Positions 42,351 through 50,449 of a stretch of 64,000 bases of DNA are shown in pieces. Source of the stretch: JAIQFF01 sp963725615. Its GTDB lineage: Bacteria; Acidobacteriota; Terriglobia; Terriglobales; Acidobacteriaceae. Where the stretch lies: NCBI GenBank assembly GCA_963725615.1, contig CAVRZO010000010.1, forward strand, positions 124,001-188,000. The letters are read 5' to 3'. The position numbers and the translations under genes were made by a program. Numbering within the stretch: the stretch's first letter is position 1; each line of letters starts with the position of its first letter. The notes under the pieces are model-generated. The model did no database searches and was not told where the DNA came from. It was given only the letters and a program-made list of their open reading frames with translations.

Positions 42351-42652
42351 TGGTGCCGATTTCGTACTACCTCATTCTCAGCGGCATCTTGTTTGCTTGC
42401 GGCGTGACTGGGTTTCTGATCAAGCGCAATATCATCAGCATCTTCATGTCGATTGAACTGATGCTGAATGGCGTGAATCTTTCATTCGTCGCGTTCGCCG
42501 CGCAGTGGCATGCGCTGAGCGGGCAGATATTCGTGTTCTTCGTAATGGTGGTAGCAGCGGCCGAGGCGGCGGTGGGACTGGCGATCATCATTGCGGTCTA
42601 CCGCACCCGTGAAACTCTGAACGTCGACCAGGTGGATCTGCTCAAACTATGA
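42350..42652 (+). CDS. nuoK: NADH-quinone oxidoreductase subunit K
   Basis: 100-residue membrane subunit with three segments. The two conserved glutamates are visible in MSIELMLNGVNLSFV and AAAEAAVGLAI. Start overlaps nuoJ by one base and the end overlaps nuoL by four (ATGA). Confidence 0.97.
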   Translation: MVPISYYLILSGILFACGVTGFLIKRNIISIFMSIELMLNGVNLSFVAFAAQWHALSGQIFVFFVMVVAAAEAAVGLAIIIAVYRTRETLNVDQVDLLKL

Positions 42653-44703
42653 CGCCCGACTTGCATCTGTGGATCATCCCGGTGCTGCCGCTGGTGGGCG
42701 CCGCCATCAACGGTTTCCTGGGCAAGAAGTTTTCCCGGCAGACCGTTTCTGCCGTGGCCCTGCTATTCAGCGGTGCGGCATTTGCCATGGTGCTGTTCGT
42801 CGCGTCCCGCTTCTCGTCGCTGAGCACGCCGCATATCGAATTTCTTGCCACCTGGATCCGCGCAGGAAAGTTTCAGGTGGACTTCTCGTTCTATCTCGAC
42901 CAGCTTTCTTTGGTGATGCTGCTGGTGGTCACAGGGGTCGGCTTCCTTATTCATATCTATTCGGTTGGTTACATGTGGGAGGAAGGCGGGTTCTATCGTT
43001 TCTTCGGCTACCTGAATCTGTTCATGTTTTTCATGCTGACCCTGGTGCTCGCCAGCAATTACCTGCTGATGTTCATCGGATGGGAAGGCGTGGGCCTGGC
43101 GTCGTATCTTCTGATCGGGTTCTGGTTCACCAAGGACTCGGCGGCATCGGCCGGGAAGAAAGCATTCATCGTCAATCGGGTTGGCGACTTTGGATTTCTG
43201 ATTGCGCTGTTTCTCCTGATCAAACACTTTGGCTCGCTGAACTTCGACCAGGTTTTCCAGAGTGTGATTCCGATGGCTCCCGAGACTGCCGGAGCCGGGC
43301 TGCTCACCACGGTCGGACTGCTGCTGATGGTTGGAGCCGCGGGCAAGTCAGCGCAGATTCCGCTCTATGTGTGGCTGCCCGATGCCATGGAAGGCCCAAC
43401 TCCGGTCTCTGCACTCATCCATGCCGCGACCATGGTGACCGCGGGCGTGTACATGGTTTCGCGGTCGCATGTGATTTTCGAACGGGCGCCGATGGCCTTG
43501 ACGGTCGTGGCCATCGTCGGGACGCTGACCGCATTGTTCGCCGCGACCATCGGCATCACTCAGACCGATATCAAGAAGGTGCTGGCGTACTCCACCATCT
43601 CGCAGCTCGGATACATGTTCATCGCCTGCGGCGTGGGAGCTTTTTCCGCGGCCATTTTCCATCTGATGACGCACGCGTTCTTCAAGGGGCTGCTATTCCT
43701 GGCGGCAGGGTCGGTCATTCACGCGATAGGTGGCGAGCAGGACATGCGTCAGATGGGCGGGTTGCGCACGAAGATTCCCTGGACATTCTGGACCATGACG
43801 ATCGCCACCTTTGCCATCGCGGGGATTCCGCCGTTTGCCGGATTCTTCAGCAAAGATGAAATTTTGTGGCGGGCTTACCAGGCCAGTTGGGTCTACTGGT
43901 TTATTGGACTGTTCACGGCATTTCTCACTTCCTTTTATATGTTCCGGTTGTGGTTCATGACTTTTTTTGGGGAGTATCGCGGGGCGGCGGAAGCGCATGA
44001 GGAATCCGCACACGATTTGGCGCATGACGACACGCGGGCGGGGGCGCCCGCGCCACACGGACATGGGCACGGACATGGTGGGATCCATGAGAGTCCGCGC
44101 GTGATGGTGATTCCACTCGTCGTGCTGGCCTTCCTCTCGCTTACGGGCGGTTGGATTGGGGTTCCGGCATCGCTGGGTGGCAGCAATCGTTTCGAAAAAT
44201 TTCTTGGACCTGTATTTCACTCCACGGTCGCTGCCGGCGCTGAAGGTCATGGCTTGGTGGCGCCTCTAGAGAAAGAGGCGGAAGGCGCCGAACCGCAGAC
44301 TGGTCATGCTACCGAGTTGATCTTCACCGGGATCTCAGTATTCGCGGGGCTCCTTGGGTTTGCCCTGGCGTGGCAGCTGTACTATCGGAATCCGCAGTTG
44401 CCGCAGCAGATCGCAGCTGGACTGGGGAGCCTTTACGACGCGGTGGTCCACAAGTACTACATCGATGAGTTGTACGCGGCCCTGTTCGTGAAGCCGCTCA
44501 TTGCGGGCTCCGCCCTGATTTTGTGGCATGGCATTGACCAAGACGTGATCGATGCCGCGGTGGATAACGGCGCGCATGGCGCCAATGAGGTTTCCGATTC
44601 TGTTCGGCACATGCAGTCCGGAAATCTGCGCTCTTACGCCGGATGGGTGGCGGCAGGGGCTGCGGCAGTGATCGCTTACATGGTCTGGATAGGAACACGA
44701 TGA
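42649..44703 (+). CDS. nuoL: NADH-quinone oxidoreductase subunit L
   Basis: 684-residue proton-pumping antiporter-like subunit with about 15 membrane segments. Key stretches: GWEGVGLASYLLIGFW, AIFHLMTHAFFKGLLFLAAGSVIH, TDIKKVLAYSTISQLGYM and SALIHAATMVTAGVY. A long hydrophilic loop (about 445-490) is rich in His (HGHGHGHGG) and contains an in-frame palindromic repeat (44032-44057, translated TRAGAPAPH). The C-terminal transverse-helix region is present. The end overlaps nuoM (ATGA). Confidence 0.97.
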   Translation: MTPDLHLWIIPVLPLVGAAINGFLGKKFSRQTVSAVALLFSGAAFAMVLFVASRFSSLSTPHIEFLATWIRAGKFQVDFSFYLDQLSLVMLLVVTGVGFLIHIYSVGYMWEEGGFYRFFGYLNLFMFFMLTLVLASNYLLMFIGWEGVGLASYLLIGFWFTKDSAASAGKKAFIVNRVGDFGFLIALFLLIKHFGSLNFDQVFQSVIPMAPETAGAGLLTTVGLLLMVGAAGKSAQIPLYVWLPDAMEGPTPVSALIHAATMVTAGVYMVSRSHVIFERAPMALTVVAIVGTLTALFAATIGITQTDIKKVLAYSTISQLGYMFIACGVGAFSAAIFHLMTHAFFKGLLFLAAGSVIHAIGGEQDMRQMGGLRTKIPWTFWTMTIATFAIAGIPPFAGFFSKDEILWRAYQASWVYWFIGLFTAFLTSFYMFRLWFMTFFGEYRGAAEAHEESAHDLAHDDTRAGAPAPHGHGHGHGGIHESPRVMVIPLVVLAFLSLTGGWIGVPASLGGSNRFEKFLGPVFHSTVAAGAEGHGLVAPLEKEAEGAEPQTGHATELIFTGISVFAGLLGFALAWQLYYRNPQLPQQIAAGLGSLYDAVVHKYYIDELYAALFVKPLIAGSALILWHGIDQDVIDAAVDNGAHGANEVSDSVRHMQSGNLRSYAGWVAAGAAAVIAYMVWIGTR
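44032..44057. repeat. Palindromic repeat inside nuoL
   Basis: GCGGGCG-GGGG-CGCCCGC with a GCCACAC tail, read in frame in the cytosolic or periplasmic loop of NuoL. Same design as the copy in nuoG. Confidence 0.65.
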
Positions 44704-46217
44704 ACGCGGACAAGTGGAGCCCGATCATTCTTACGCTGGTGACTTTCATCCCACTGGCGGGAGCATTGCTGCTGCTGTCGCTGCCGCGGCGCGATCGTGA
44801 CATCCGGGTATTTTCTCTGGTGGTGACGCTGTTTACTTTTGTCCTGTCATTGCATCTACCGGTGCACTTCCATCGGGCTCAGACGGGTTTTCAATATGAA
44901 CTCGATCGAGCGTGGATTCCGACGCCTAATATTCACTACCACATGGGCGTGGATGGAATTTCCATGTGGCTGGTGGTGCTGACCACTTTTCTGACCCCGT
45001 TGTGCGTGCTGATCTCGTGGAGATCCATTCATGAGAGGGTGAAGGAATTCTTCATCATCTTGCTGGTGCTGGAGACGGCCCTGATCGGGGTGTTCGTCGC
45101 GCTCGATCTGTTCATGTTTTATTTCTTCTGGGAAGCAACCCTGATTCCGATGGCGCTGCTGATCGGAATGTACGGGCATGGCCGCAAGGTTTACGCAGCC
45201 GTCAAATTTTTCATGTACACCATGATCGCGTCGGTGTTCATGCTGGCGGCGATTCTTTGGCTCTATGCCAAAGTTGGGACCTTTGATTTTGTGACCATCC
45301 AAAATGCAATCCGCAGCGGACAGGTAGCGAATTTTGCCAGTGCGGCGCAGTGGCTTTTCCTGGGATTCTTCATCGCATTCGCCGTCAAGGTTCCGCTCTT
45401 TCCGTTTCACACCTGGTTGCCGGACGCACATGTGGAGGCGCCCACCGCGGGGTCCGTACTACTGGCTGGCGTGCTGCTGAAGATGGGCACCTACGGCATG
45501 CTGCGTTTCAATCTTGGATTATTTCCCGACCAGGCCCGCGCCAACGCTTGGTGGGTCATGATCCTGGCCCTGATTGGCATTATTTATGGAGCCTTAGTCG
45601 CGCTGGTCCAGCCCAACATGAAAAAGCTGATTGCGTATTCTTCGATCAGCCACCTGGGCTTTGTGGTGCTCGGGATTTTCAGTTTCACGCAAGCCGGGCT
45701 CGACGGCGCGACCTTCGTGATGCTGGCGCATGGCGTGTCAACCGGAGCTCTGTTCATGCTGGCTGGCATCCTGTATGAACGCCGCCACACCTACGAGATT
45801 TTGGAATTCGGCGGGCTGGCGAGCTCGATGCCGGTATACGCGAGCTTCTTCCTGTTTGTGGTGCTGGCCTCGGTAGGATTGCCCTTGCTGAATGGATTTA
45901 TCGGGGAATTCCTGGTGCTCAGCGGGGCTTTTCAGGATCGCGCGGTTTACGGAGTTCTGGGCGCGACGGGCATCATCTGGAGTGCCGGGTACTTGTTGTG
46001 GATGTATCAAAGAGTTTTCTATGGAAAGATCACGCATCGCGTGAATGAGACCCTGCCTGATCTGGATACACGCGAGCGTATTGCGCTTCTGCCCGCTGCC
46101 GCGGCCGCGCTGGTGATGGGGGTGGCGCCTCTGCTGTGGCTGAATGCCATCGATCCCGCCGTTCAAAACGCGTTGGCTCCGTTCGCGCAATTGGCCAGCA
46201 AGGTGGTTGGCCAGTGA
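44700..46217 (+). CDS. nuoM: NADH-quinone oxidoreductase subunit M
   Basis: 505-residue antiporter-like proton-pumping subunit. Motifs: HMGVDGISMWLVVLTTFLTP, FYFFWEATLIPMALLIG, FAVKVPLFPFHTWLPDAHVE (conserved lysine), MKKLIAYSSISHLGFV. Start ATG 44700 overlaps nuoL by four bases; the longer frame from 44643 is inside nuoL. Confidence 0.97.
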   Translation: MNADKWSPIILTLVTFIPLAGALLLLSLPRRDRDIRVFSLVVTLFTFVLSLHLPVHFHRAQTGFQYELDRAWIPTPNIHYHMGVDGISMWLVVLTTFLTPLCVLISWRSIHERVKEFFIILLVLETALIGVFVALDLFMFYFFWEATLIPMALLIGMYGHGRKVYAAVKFFMYTMIASVFMLAAILWLYAKVGTFDFVTIQNAIRSGQVANFASAAQWLFLGFFIAFAVKVPLFPFHTWLPDAHVEAPTAGSVLLAGVLLKMGTYGMLRFNLGLFPDQARANAWWVMILALIGIIYGALVALVQPNMKKLIAYSSISHLGFVVLGIFSFTQAGLDGATFVMLAHGVSTGALFMLAGILYERRHTYEILEFGGLASSMPVYASFFLFVVLASVGLPLLNGFIGEFLVLSGAFQDRAVYGVLGATGIIWSAGYLLWMYQRVFYGKITHRVNETLPDLDTRERIALLPAAAAALVMGVAPLLWLNAIDPAVQNALAPFAQLASKVVGQ

Positions 46218-47677
46218 GTGCCGCTGGAATGACCCAGACCATACCCCAGAGCGTGGAGTACGTTCGCATTCTGCCGGAAATCGTACTGTCTTTGTTTGGC
46301 ATGGCGATTATGGTGCTCGATCCGCTGGTAGACGAGCGCAGCAGCCAGAAGCTGCTCGGCTTCATCGCGCTGATCGGCTCCGTGGCGGCGATTGCAGCAA
46401 CGCTTTACCAGTCGCAGTTCCCCGGCCTGGGATTCTGGGGCGTGATCAAAGTGGATGCGTTCAGCACCTTCTTCCACGTGCTGATTACTGCGATCACGGC
46501 CGTCGTAATCCTCAGCTCTTTCGAGTACATGCAAGCACAGCAGATCCGGGCCGGGGAGTACTACGGGCTGATTCTTTTTGGCGCGGTCGGCATGTGCCTG
46601 ATGTCTTCGGCGGTCGAATTGGTGCTTATCTTCATCGCGCTGGAGATTTCGTCAATTTCCACTTATGTGCTGACCGGCTTCCGCCGGCGCGCGGCCATCA
46701 GCAGCGAAGCCTCCTTGAAATATTTTCTGCTGGGATCTTTTGCGACGGCTTTTTTCCTCTACGGAGTGGCGTTGACGTTCGGGGCGACCGGGTCCACCAG
46801 CATTTCGCTTATCGCCCAGGCACTTCGATCGGGACCGATTCCGGTGCTGGCCTATGCCGGGATCGCGTTCATGTTCGTGGGCCTGGGCTTCAAAGTGGCA
46901 GCCGCGCCTTTTCATATCTGGACGCCCGATGTGTACGAAGGCGCTCCCGCGCCCGTGGTCGGGTTCATGTCGACCGCGCCCAAGGCAGCGGCGTTCGCAG
47001 TTCTGCTACGGGTCATGTTTGAAGCCAATGCGCCCGGGCGGCTTTGGCTGATCTGGGTCGCGGCGGCGCTGTCCATGACTCTGGGGAACGTGGGCGCGCT
47101 GGTGCAGCAGAACATCAAACGGCTGCTGGCATATTCTTCCATCGCGCATGCCGGATATCTGCTGGTGGCTTTTGCCGCGTTGCCTAACAACGGCGTTCCC
47201 GCGGCTATGTTTTACACCGCGTCTTACGCAGCCATGAATGTCGGTGCGTTCGCCGTGGTCAGCCACATCGCGGGCGCTGGCGAACGGTACGTCACGCTCG
47301 ATGACTACGCGGGACTGGGGCGTCGCTCACCATTGCTCGCTGCTACGCTAACGATTTTTTTGCTGTCGCTGATCGGAATTCCAATGACCGGCGGCTTCTT
47401 CGCAAAGTTCTATGTGTTCAGCGCAGCCCTGCAAGCCAACCTGGTTGGACTTACCATCATCGGCGTGCTCAACAGCGCCGTGGGCGCTTATTACTACCTG
47501 CGAATCATCGTGGTGATGTATATGCGTGAAGCGCGGGAAGAATTGCCGGCGACTCCGGTTCCCCCCGCTCTGGGCGCGGCGCTGGCCATCAGCGTAGGCG
47601 CCACTCTTTACCTGGGCCTGCTTCCTGGTCGGGTGTTGGAATACGCGTCGCGATCCGCGGCGGAGCTTTTACATTAG
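46214..47677 (+). CDS. nuoN: NADH-quinone oxidoreductase subunit N
   Basis: 487-residue antiporter-like subunit, the last gene of the operon. Motifs: FIALEISSISTYVLTGF, AAPFHIWTPDVYEGAPAPV, NIKRLLAYSSIAHAGYLLVA, LSLIGIPMTGGFFAKFYVF. GTG 46214 overlaps the nuoM stop (GTGA). ATG 46229 is an alternative. No clear terminator follows. Confidence 0.97.
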   Translation: MSAAGMTQTIPQSVEYVRILPEIVLSLFGMAIMVLDPLVDERSSQKLLGFIALIGSVAAIAATLYQSQFPGLGFWGVIKVDAFSTFFHVLITAITAVVILSSFEYMQAQQIRAGEYYGLILFGAVGMCLMSSAVELVLIFIALEISSISTYVLTGFRRRAAISSEASLKYFLLGSFATAFFLYGVALTFGATGSTSISLIAQALRSGPIPVLAYAGIAFMFVGLGFKVAAAPFHIWTPDVYEGAPAPVVGFMSTAPKAAAFAVLLRVMFEANAPGRLWLIWVAAALSMTLGNVGALVQQNIKRLLAYSSIAHAGYLLVAFAALPNNGVPAAMFYTASYAAMNVGAFAVVSHIAGAGERYVTLDDYAGLGRRSPLLAATLTIFLLSLIGIPMTGGFFAKFYVFSAALQANLVGLTIIGVLNSAVGAYYYLRIIVVMYMREAREELPATPVPPALGAALAISVGATLYLGLLPGRVLEYASRSAAELLH

Positions 47678-47822
47678 GTTTTCACGTCGGCGTTCTGTGC
47701 GGTAACGGGTTACCCAGGTTATCCCTCACTCAGCTTTGCCGCACCTTTAGAATCCGTCAAATCCCTTGTCCAACGGGCCTTTTCCGCGATGCAAGAAATG
47801 TGTTGATTTTTCAGATCAGCGA

Positions 47823-47851
47823 TTGACAATCGGGCACGATGCGTTCATCAT
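47823..47851 (+). promoter_or_regulatory. Probable promoter of the Flp pilin gene
   Basis: TTGACA (47823-47828, perfect), 17-bp spacer, CATCAT (47846-47851, 4 of 6). The leader would be about 36 bases. Confidence 0.5.
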
Positions 47852-47893
47852 GGGTTCCTAATCGAGAATATTTTGGAGCCTTGGAGGTCAGTC

Positions 47894-48058
47894 ATGAGGA
47901 ACCTGATTCAAAGAATTTGGTCCGAAGACCAGGGACAAGACATCGCGGAGTACGCAGTCATGCTGGCTGTGATTCTCGTTCTGGTTGTAGGCACGATACG
48001 ACTGGTCGGCTCTAATGCCAACACGGTTTTCTCCAACGTAGGCAGTGCAGTTCAATAG
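47894..48058 (+). CDS. Flp/Fap-type pilin
   Basis: 54 residues: a short basic start (MRNLIQRIWSED), then QGQDIAEYAVMLAVILVLVV, the Flp pilin prepilin signature in which cleavage follows Gly (QG|QD) and Glu lies at +4/+5, then a short tail NVGSAVQ. GGAGG lies 7-8 bases before the ATG. No tad/cpa assembly genes are nearby, so it is a solitary pilin gene. Its end overlaps the converging larA-like gene by 7 bases. Confidence 0.88.
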   Translation: MRNLIQRIWSEDQGQDIAEYAVMLAVILVLVVGTIRLVGSNANTVFSNVGSAVQ

Positions 48059-49332
48059 GCGCCAGAATCGCCAGCGGCGACTCCATTTCTTAGGCGGTAG
48101 AGGGTTTCGCCGGCATGGGGAACCATTTTGACGCCTTCATTCTCGCGTCCTTGCCAATCTTCAAACCTGATGCTGTTGGGATCAACATAATTCAGGTTCA
48201 GGCGCCGGCAGCGCTCTTCAGGAATGCCGGTCGCGAGGGTGACTTTTATTCGCAGAGTCTCCACGCCGGTCGAGGCGTCGTAACTGCCCTGCCCGATCAG
48301 GTGCGTGGAATGCGCGATCACGCCACGCGGCACGTCGGCAAACCGCTCCCACTGTTTGAGAAAATAATCCCGGCAGTGGTAGCCGATACGGTCGAGGAAA
48401 GCTCCGTGGGTGTAACTGAATTCCGTAATGTGCGGAGCATAGAGAACGACTTCACCGCCATCCGCGATGGCGGGCTCGAGTTTGTACATCCCCTTGGCGC
48501 CGGTCCAGATGTCGTCATACATCTCGGGCAGGACGGAGAGAACGCGGCGAAAGGGACGATCTTCCCACCGGACATGCTCTCGCGCTGATAACTGAGCTGC
48601 CTCTTTCCAGGCTTCCCGCGCGGAACCGAAGTAGATGCCGGCGATGCCCTGGTTTCTCAAAACCAGCGCGAAGCAGGCGACGGGGACCGTAATTTTCTCG
48701 GCGGCCTGATCGATCAGAGCACGAACCGGAGTGCAAGGCGTGCCGATGAGGTTATAGCTCCCGAGCAAGGCCCCGAGCCAGTGCGTCTGGTTGATCATTT
48801 CTCCGCTACTGACTCCCGGGAACAGATACTTGTTGCCTCCCGAAAACCCCACCACCTCGTGGGGAAACACAGGTCCACAGATTAGAACTTGGTCGTAGTC
48901 GAAAAGCAGACGATTAATCTGGACCAGGATTGGTTCTGACAGGAGTCCTCCGGAGGCTTCGGCAACTTTATCGGCAGGGATCGTGCCTAAATCTACAAAA
49001 GTGCCGGGAAGATCCCAGCGGTGGTTGAAGACGCGGGCGGTACCGCAGCTTCCGTTGACGACAGGACATCCCATTAGACGGGTGAGCTGTGTCTCGTTCA
49101 TTAGCGAATGTGTGCCCAAGGCAACGAGGTAGTCGCACGCGGCCGCCTGGGCGCCGATCTCCTCCTGCAGAAGCTGAAACATCAAGGGCATCGGCATGGT
49201 GCGAGTGCCGTCGGGAATGATAGTCAGCACACGCTTGCCTTTGAGTTTGAGGTCGGCGGCCGCCTGGGCTACGACTTGACGAACCTCGTCTTGGGACAGC
49301 ATGCGATCTACGGCGCTTTTGCCGAGAGTCAT
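48052..49332 (-). CDS. LarA-like nickel-pincer racemase family protein (DUF2088)
   Basis: A 426-residue protein. Motifs of the LarA family: IIPDGTRTMP, LVALGTHSLMNE, and HEVVGFSGGNKYLFPGVSSG, where the His and the Lys match the residues that hold the nickel-pincer cofactor. LarA makes D-lactate from L-lactate; many relatives racemise or epimerise other 2-hydroxy acids. No larB/larC/larE cofactor genes are seen here. In a neighbourhood of sugar-acid enzymes an aldonate substrate is possible. Confidence 0.88.
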   Translation of the reverse strand: MTLGKSAVDRMLSQDEVRQVVAQAAADLKLKGKRVLTIIPDGTRTMPMPLMFQLLQEEIGAQAAACDYLVALGTHSLMNETQLTRLMGCPVVNGSCGTARVFNHRWDLPGTFVDLGTIPADKVAEASGGLLSEPILVQINRLLFDYDQVLICGPVFPHEVVGFSGGNKYLFPGVSSGEMINQTHWLGALLGSYNLIGTPCTPVRALIDQAAEKITVPVACFALVLRNQGIAGIYFGSAREAWKEAAQLSAREHVRWEDRPFRRVLSVLPEMYDDIWTGAKGMYKLEPAIADGGEVVLYAPHITEFSYTHGAFLDRIGYHCRDYFLKQWERFADVPRGVIAHSTHLIGQGSYDASTGVETLRIKVTLATGIPEERCRRLNLNYVDPNSIRFEDWQGRENEGVKMVPHAGETLYRLRNGVAAGDSGAY

Positions 49333-49444
49333 TGGTTGGGGCCCTGCCTCTGCATTATGCCCTCCACACGAACCATTAGGGGACAGCTGCCTTCGGCTGT
49401 TCGGCGGAGCGAAGCTCCGCTTGTCTTTGATAACGGCAAGAACC

Positions 49445-49492
49445 TGTCGAGCTTCGCTCGACTGGACAGCCGAGGGCGGCCGTCCCCACGTG
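49445..49492. repeat. Double-hairpin repeat, TGTCGAGCTNCGCTCGAC family, copy 2
   Basis: TGTCGAGCTTCGCTCGAC, then GGACAGCCGAGGGCGGCCGT and CCCCACGTGG. The same plan as 33353-33398. A further hairpin (CGGAGCGAAGCTCCG) lies just to the left. Confidence 0.75.
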
Positions 49493-49506
49493 GTTCGTAG
49501 TGGTTC

Positions 49507-50283
49507 CTACTGGTTGACGCCGCTGGCCAGGAAGCCTCCGTCCACCGCCAACACGTGGCCGGTGACAAAGCTTGCGGCTTCCGAAGCCAGAAACACCGCA
49601 GCACCACCAAGTTCGTCCAGCTTTCCAAACCTCTTCATCGGCGTTCGCAAAAGAAATTCCCGGCCCCGATCGGTCCCATCAAGCAGGGCTGAGTTCAGTT
49701 CGGTGCGAAAAACGCCGGGAGCGATGGCATTCACGCAAATGCCAAACTTGGCCCATTCAATTGCCAGAGACTTGGTCAGCGAAGCCACAGCCGCCTTGCT
49801 GGCGCTGTATGCGGCAACTTCATAGAGCGCCACGAACGAGGACAGCGAAGCGATATTGATAATGCGGCCGTAACCGCGCTCGATCATGTGCCGGCCAAAA
49901 ACCTGACAGGCGCGTAAAGTTCCGTTCAGGTTGGTTTCGAGGATCCCATTCCATTCCGATTCCGGGACTTCGAGTGTAGGCGTCCGCTTGGTGCGGCCAG
50001 CAGAATTGATCAGGATATGGATGCTGCCGAACTCCGCCGCCACCGCTTGCAGAAGGTGGTCGAGGCTAGTCGTGTCCGTGACATCGCAAGTCTGGACGAG
50101 CGACCGCCGGCCGAGCGCCTTGACCTCGGCGACCGCGGCGCTCAACTGTTCGGCGCGGCGTCCCGAGGGTACAACGTTCGCCCCGGCTTTAGCCAGCGCT
50201 TGGGTGAGAGCAAGCCCGATGCCGCTGGTCCCGCCGATCACAACCGCAGTCTTGTTCGTCAGATCGAGAAGCGGATAACCCAT
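49507..50283 (-). CDS. SDR-family oxidoreductase, gluconate/uronate-type
   Basis: 258-residue classical SDR: VIGGTSGIGLA near the N-terminus, NSAG, NIASLSS, catalytic YSASK and VNAIAPGVFRTEL. It most resembles gluconate 5-dehydrogenase and 2-deoxy-D-gluconate 3-dehydrogenase types. The sugar-acid genes at 56-64 kb make a role in aldonate or ketodeoxy-acid metabolism reasonable. Upstream of the ATG lie two AT-rich -10 candidates and a palindromic repeat. Confidence 0.88.
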   Translation of the reverse strand: MGYPLLDLTNKTAVVIGGTSGIGLALTQALAKAGANVVPSGRRAEQLSAAVAEVKALGRRSLVQTCDVTDTTSLDHLLQAVAAEFGSIHILINSAGRTKRTPTLEVPESEWNGILETNLNGTLRACQVFGRHMIERGYGRIINIASLSSFVALYEVAAYSASKAAVASLTKSLAIEWAKFGICVNAIAPGVFRTELNSALLDGTDRGREFLLRTPMKRFGKLDELGGAAVFLASEAASFVTGHVLAVDGGFLASGVNQ

Positions 50284-50334
50284 GAGTGGTCCTTGTTTAT
50301 AGTGGTCTTGTTGGATGAATTATAAAGTGTTTAA

Positions 50335-50404
50335 GTGGAGGACGGGTGTCCCGCCCCTTCATGCACAGGCCATTGCCTGACGGGCGAGGACGCCCATCCT
50401 CCAT
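50335..50404. repeat. Palindromic repeat, GGAGGACGGGC family
   Basis: GTGGAGGACGGGTGTCCCGC on the left and GACGGGCGAGGACGCCCATC with CTCCAT on the right. Outer arms pair with each other and each half forms its own stem, as at 28922-28985. It lies between divergent genes. Confidence 0.85.
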
Positions 50405-50449
50405 TCGGTATAACATCTTGTCAATATGAGTTGCACGGAGGGAACGGGT

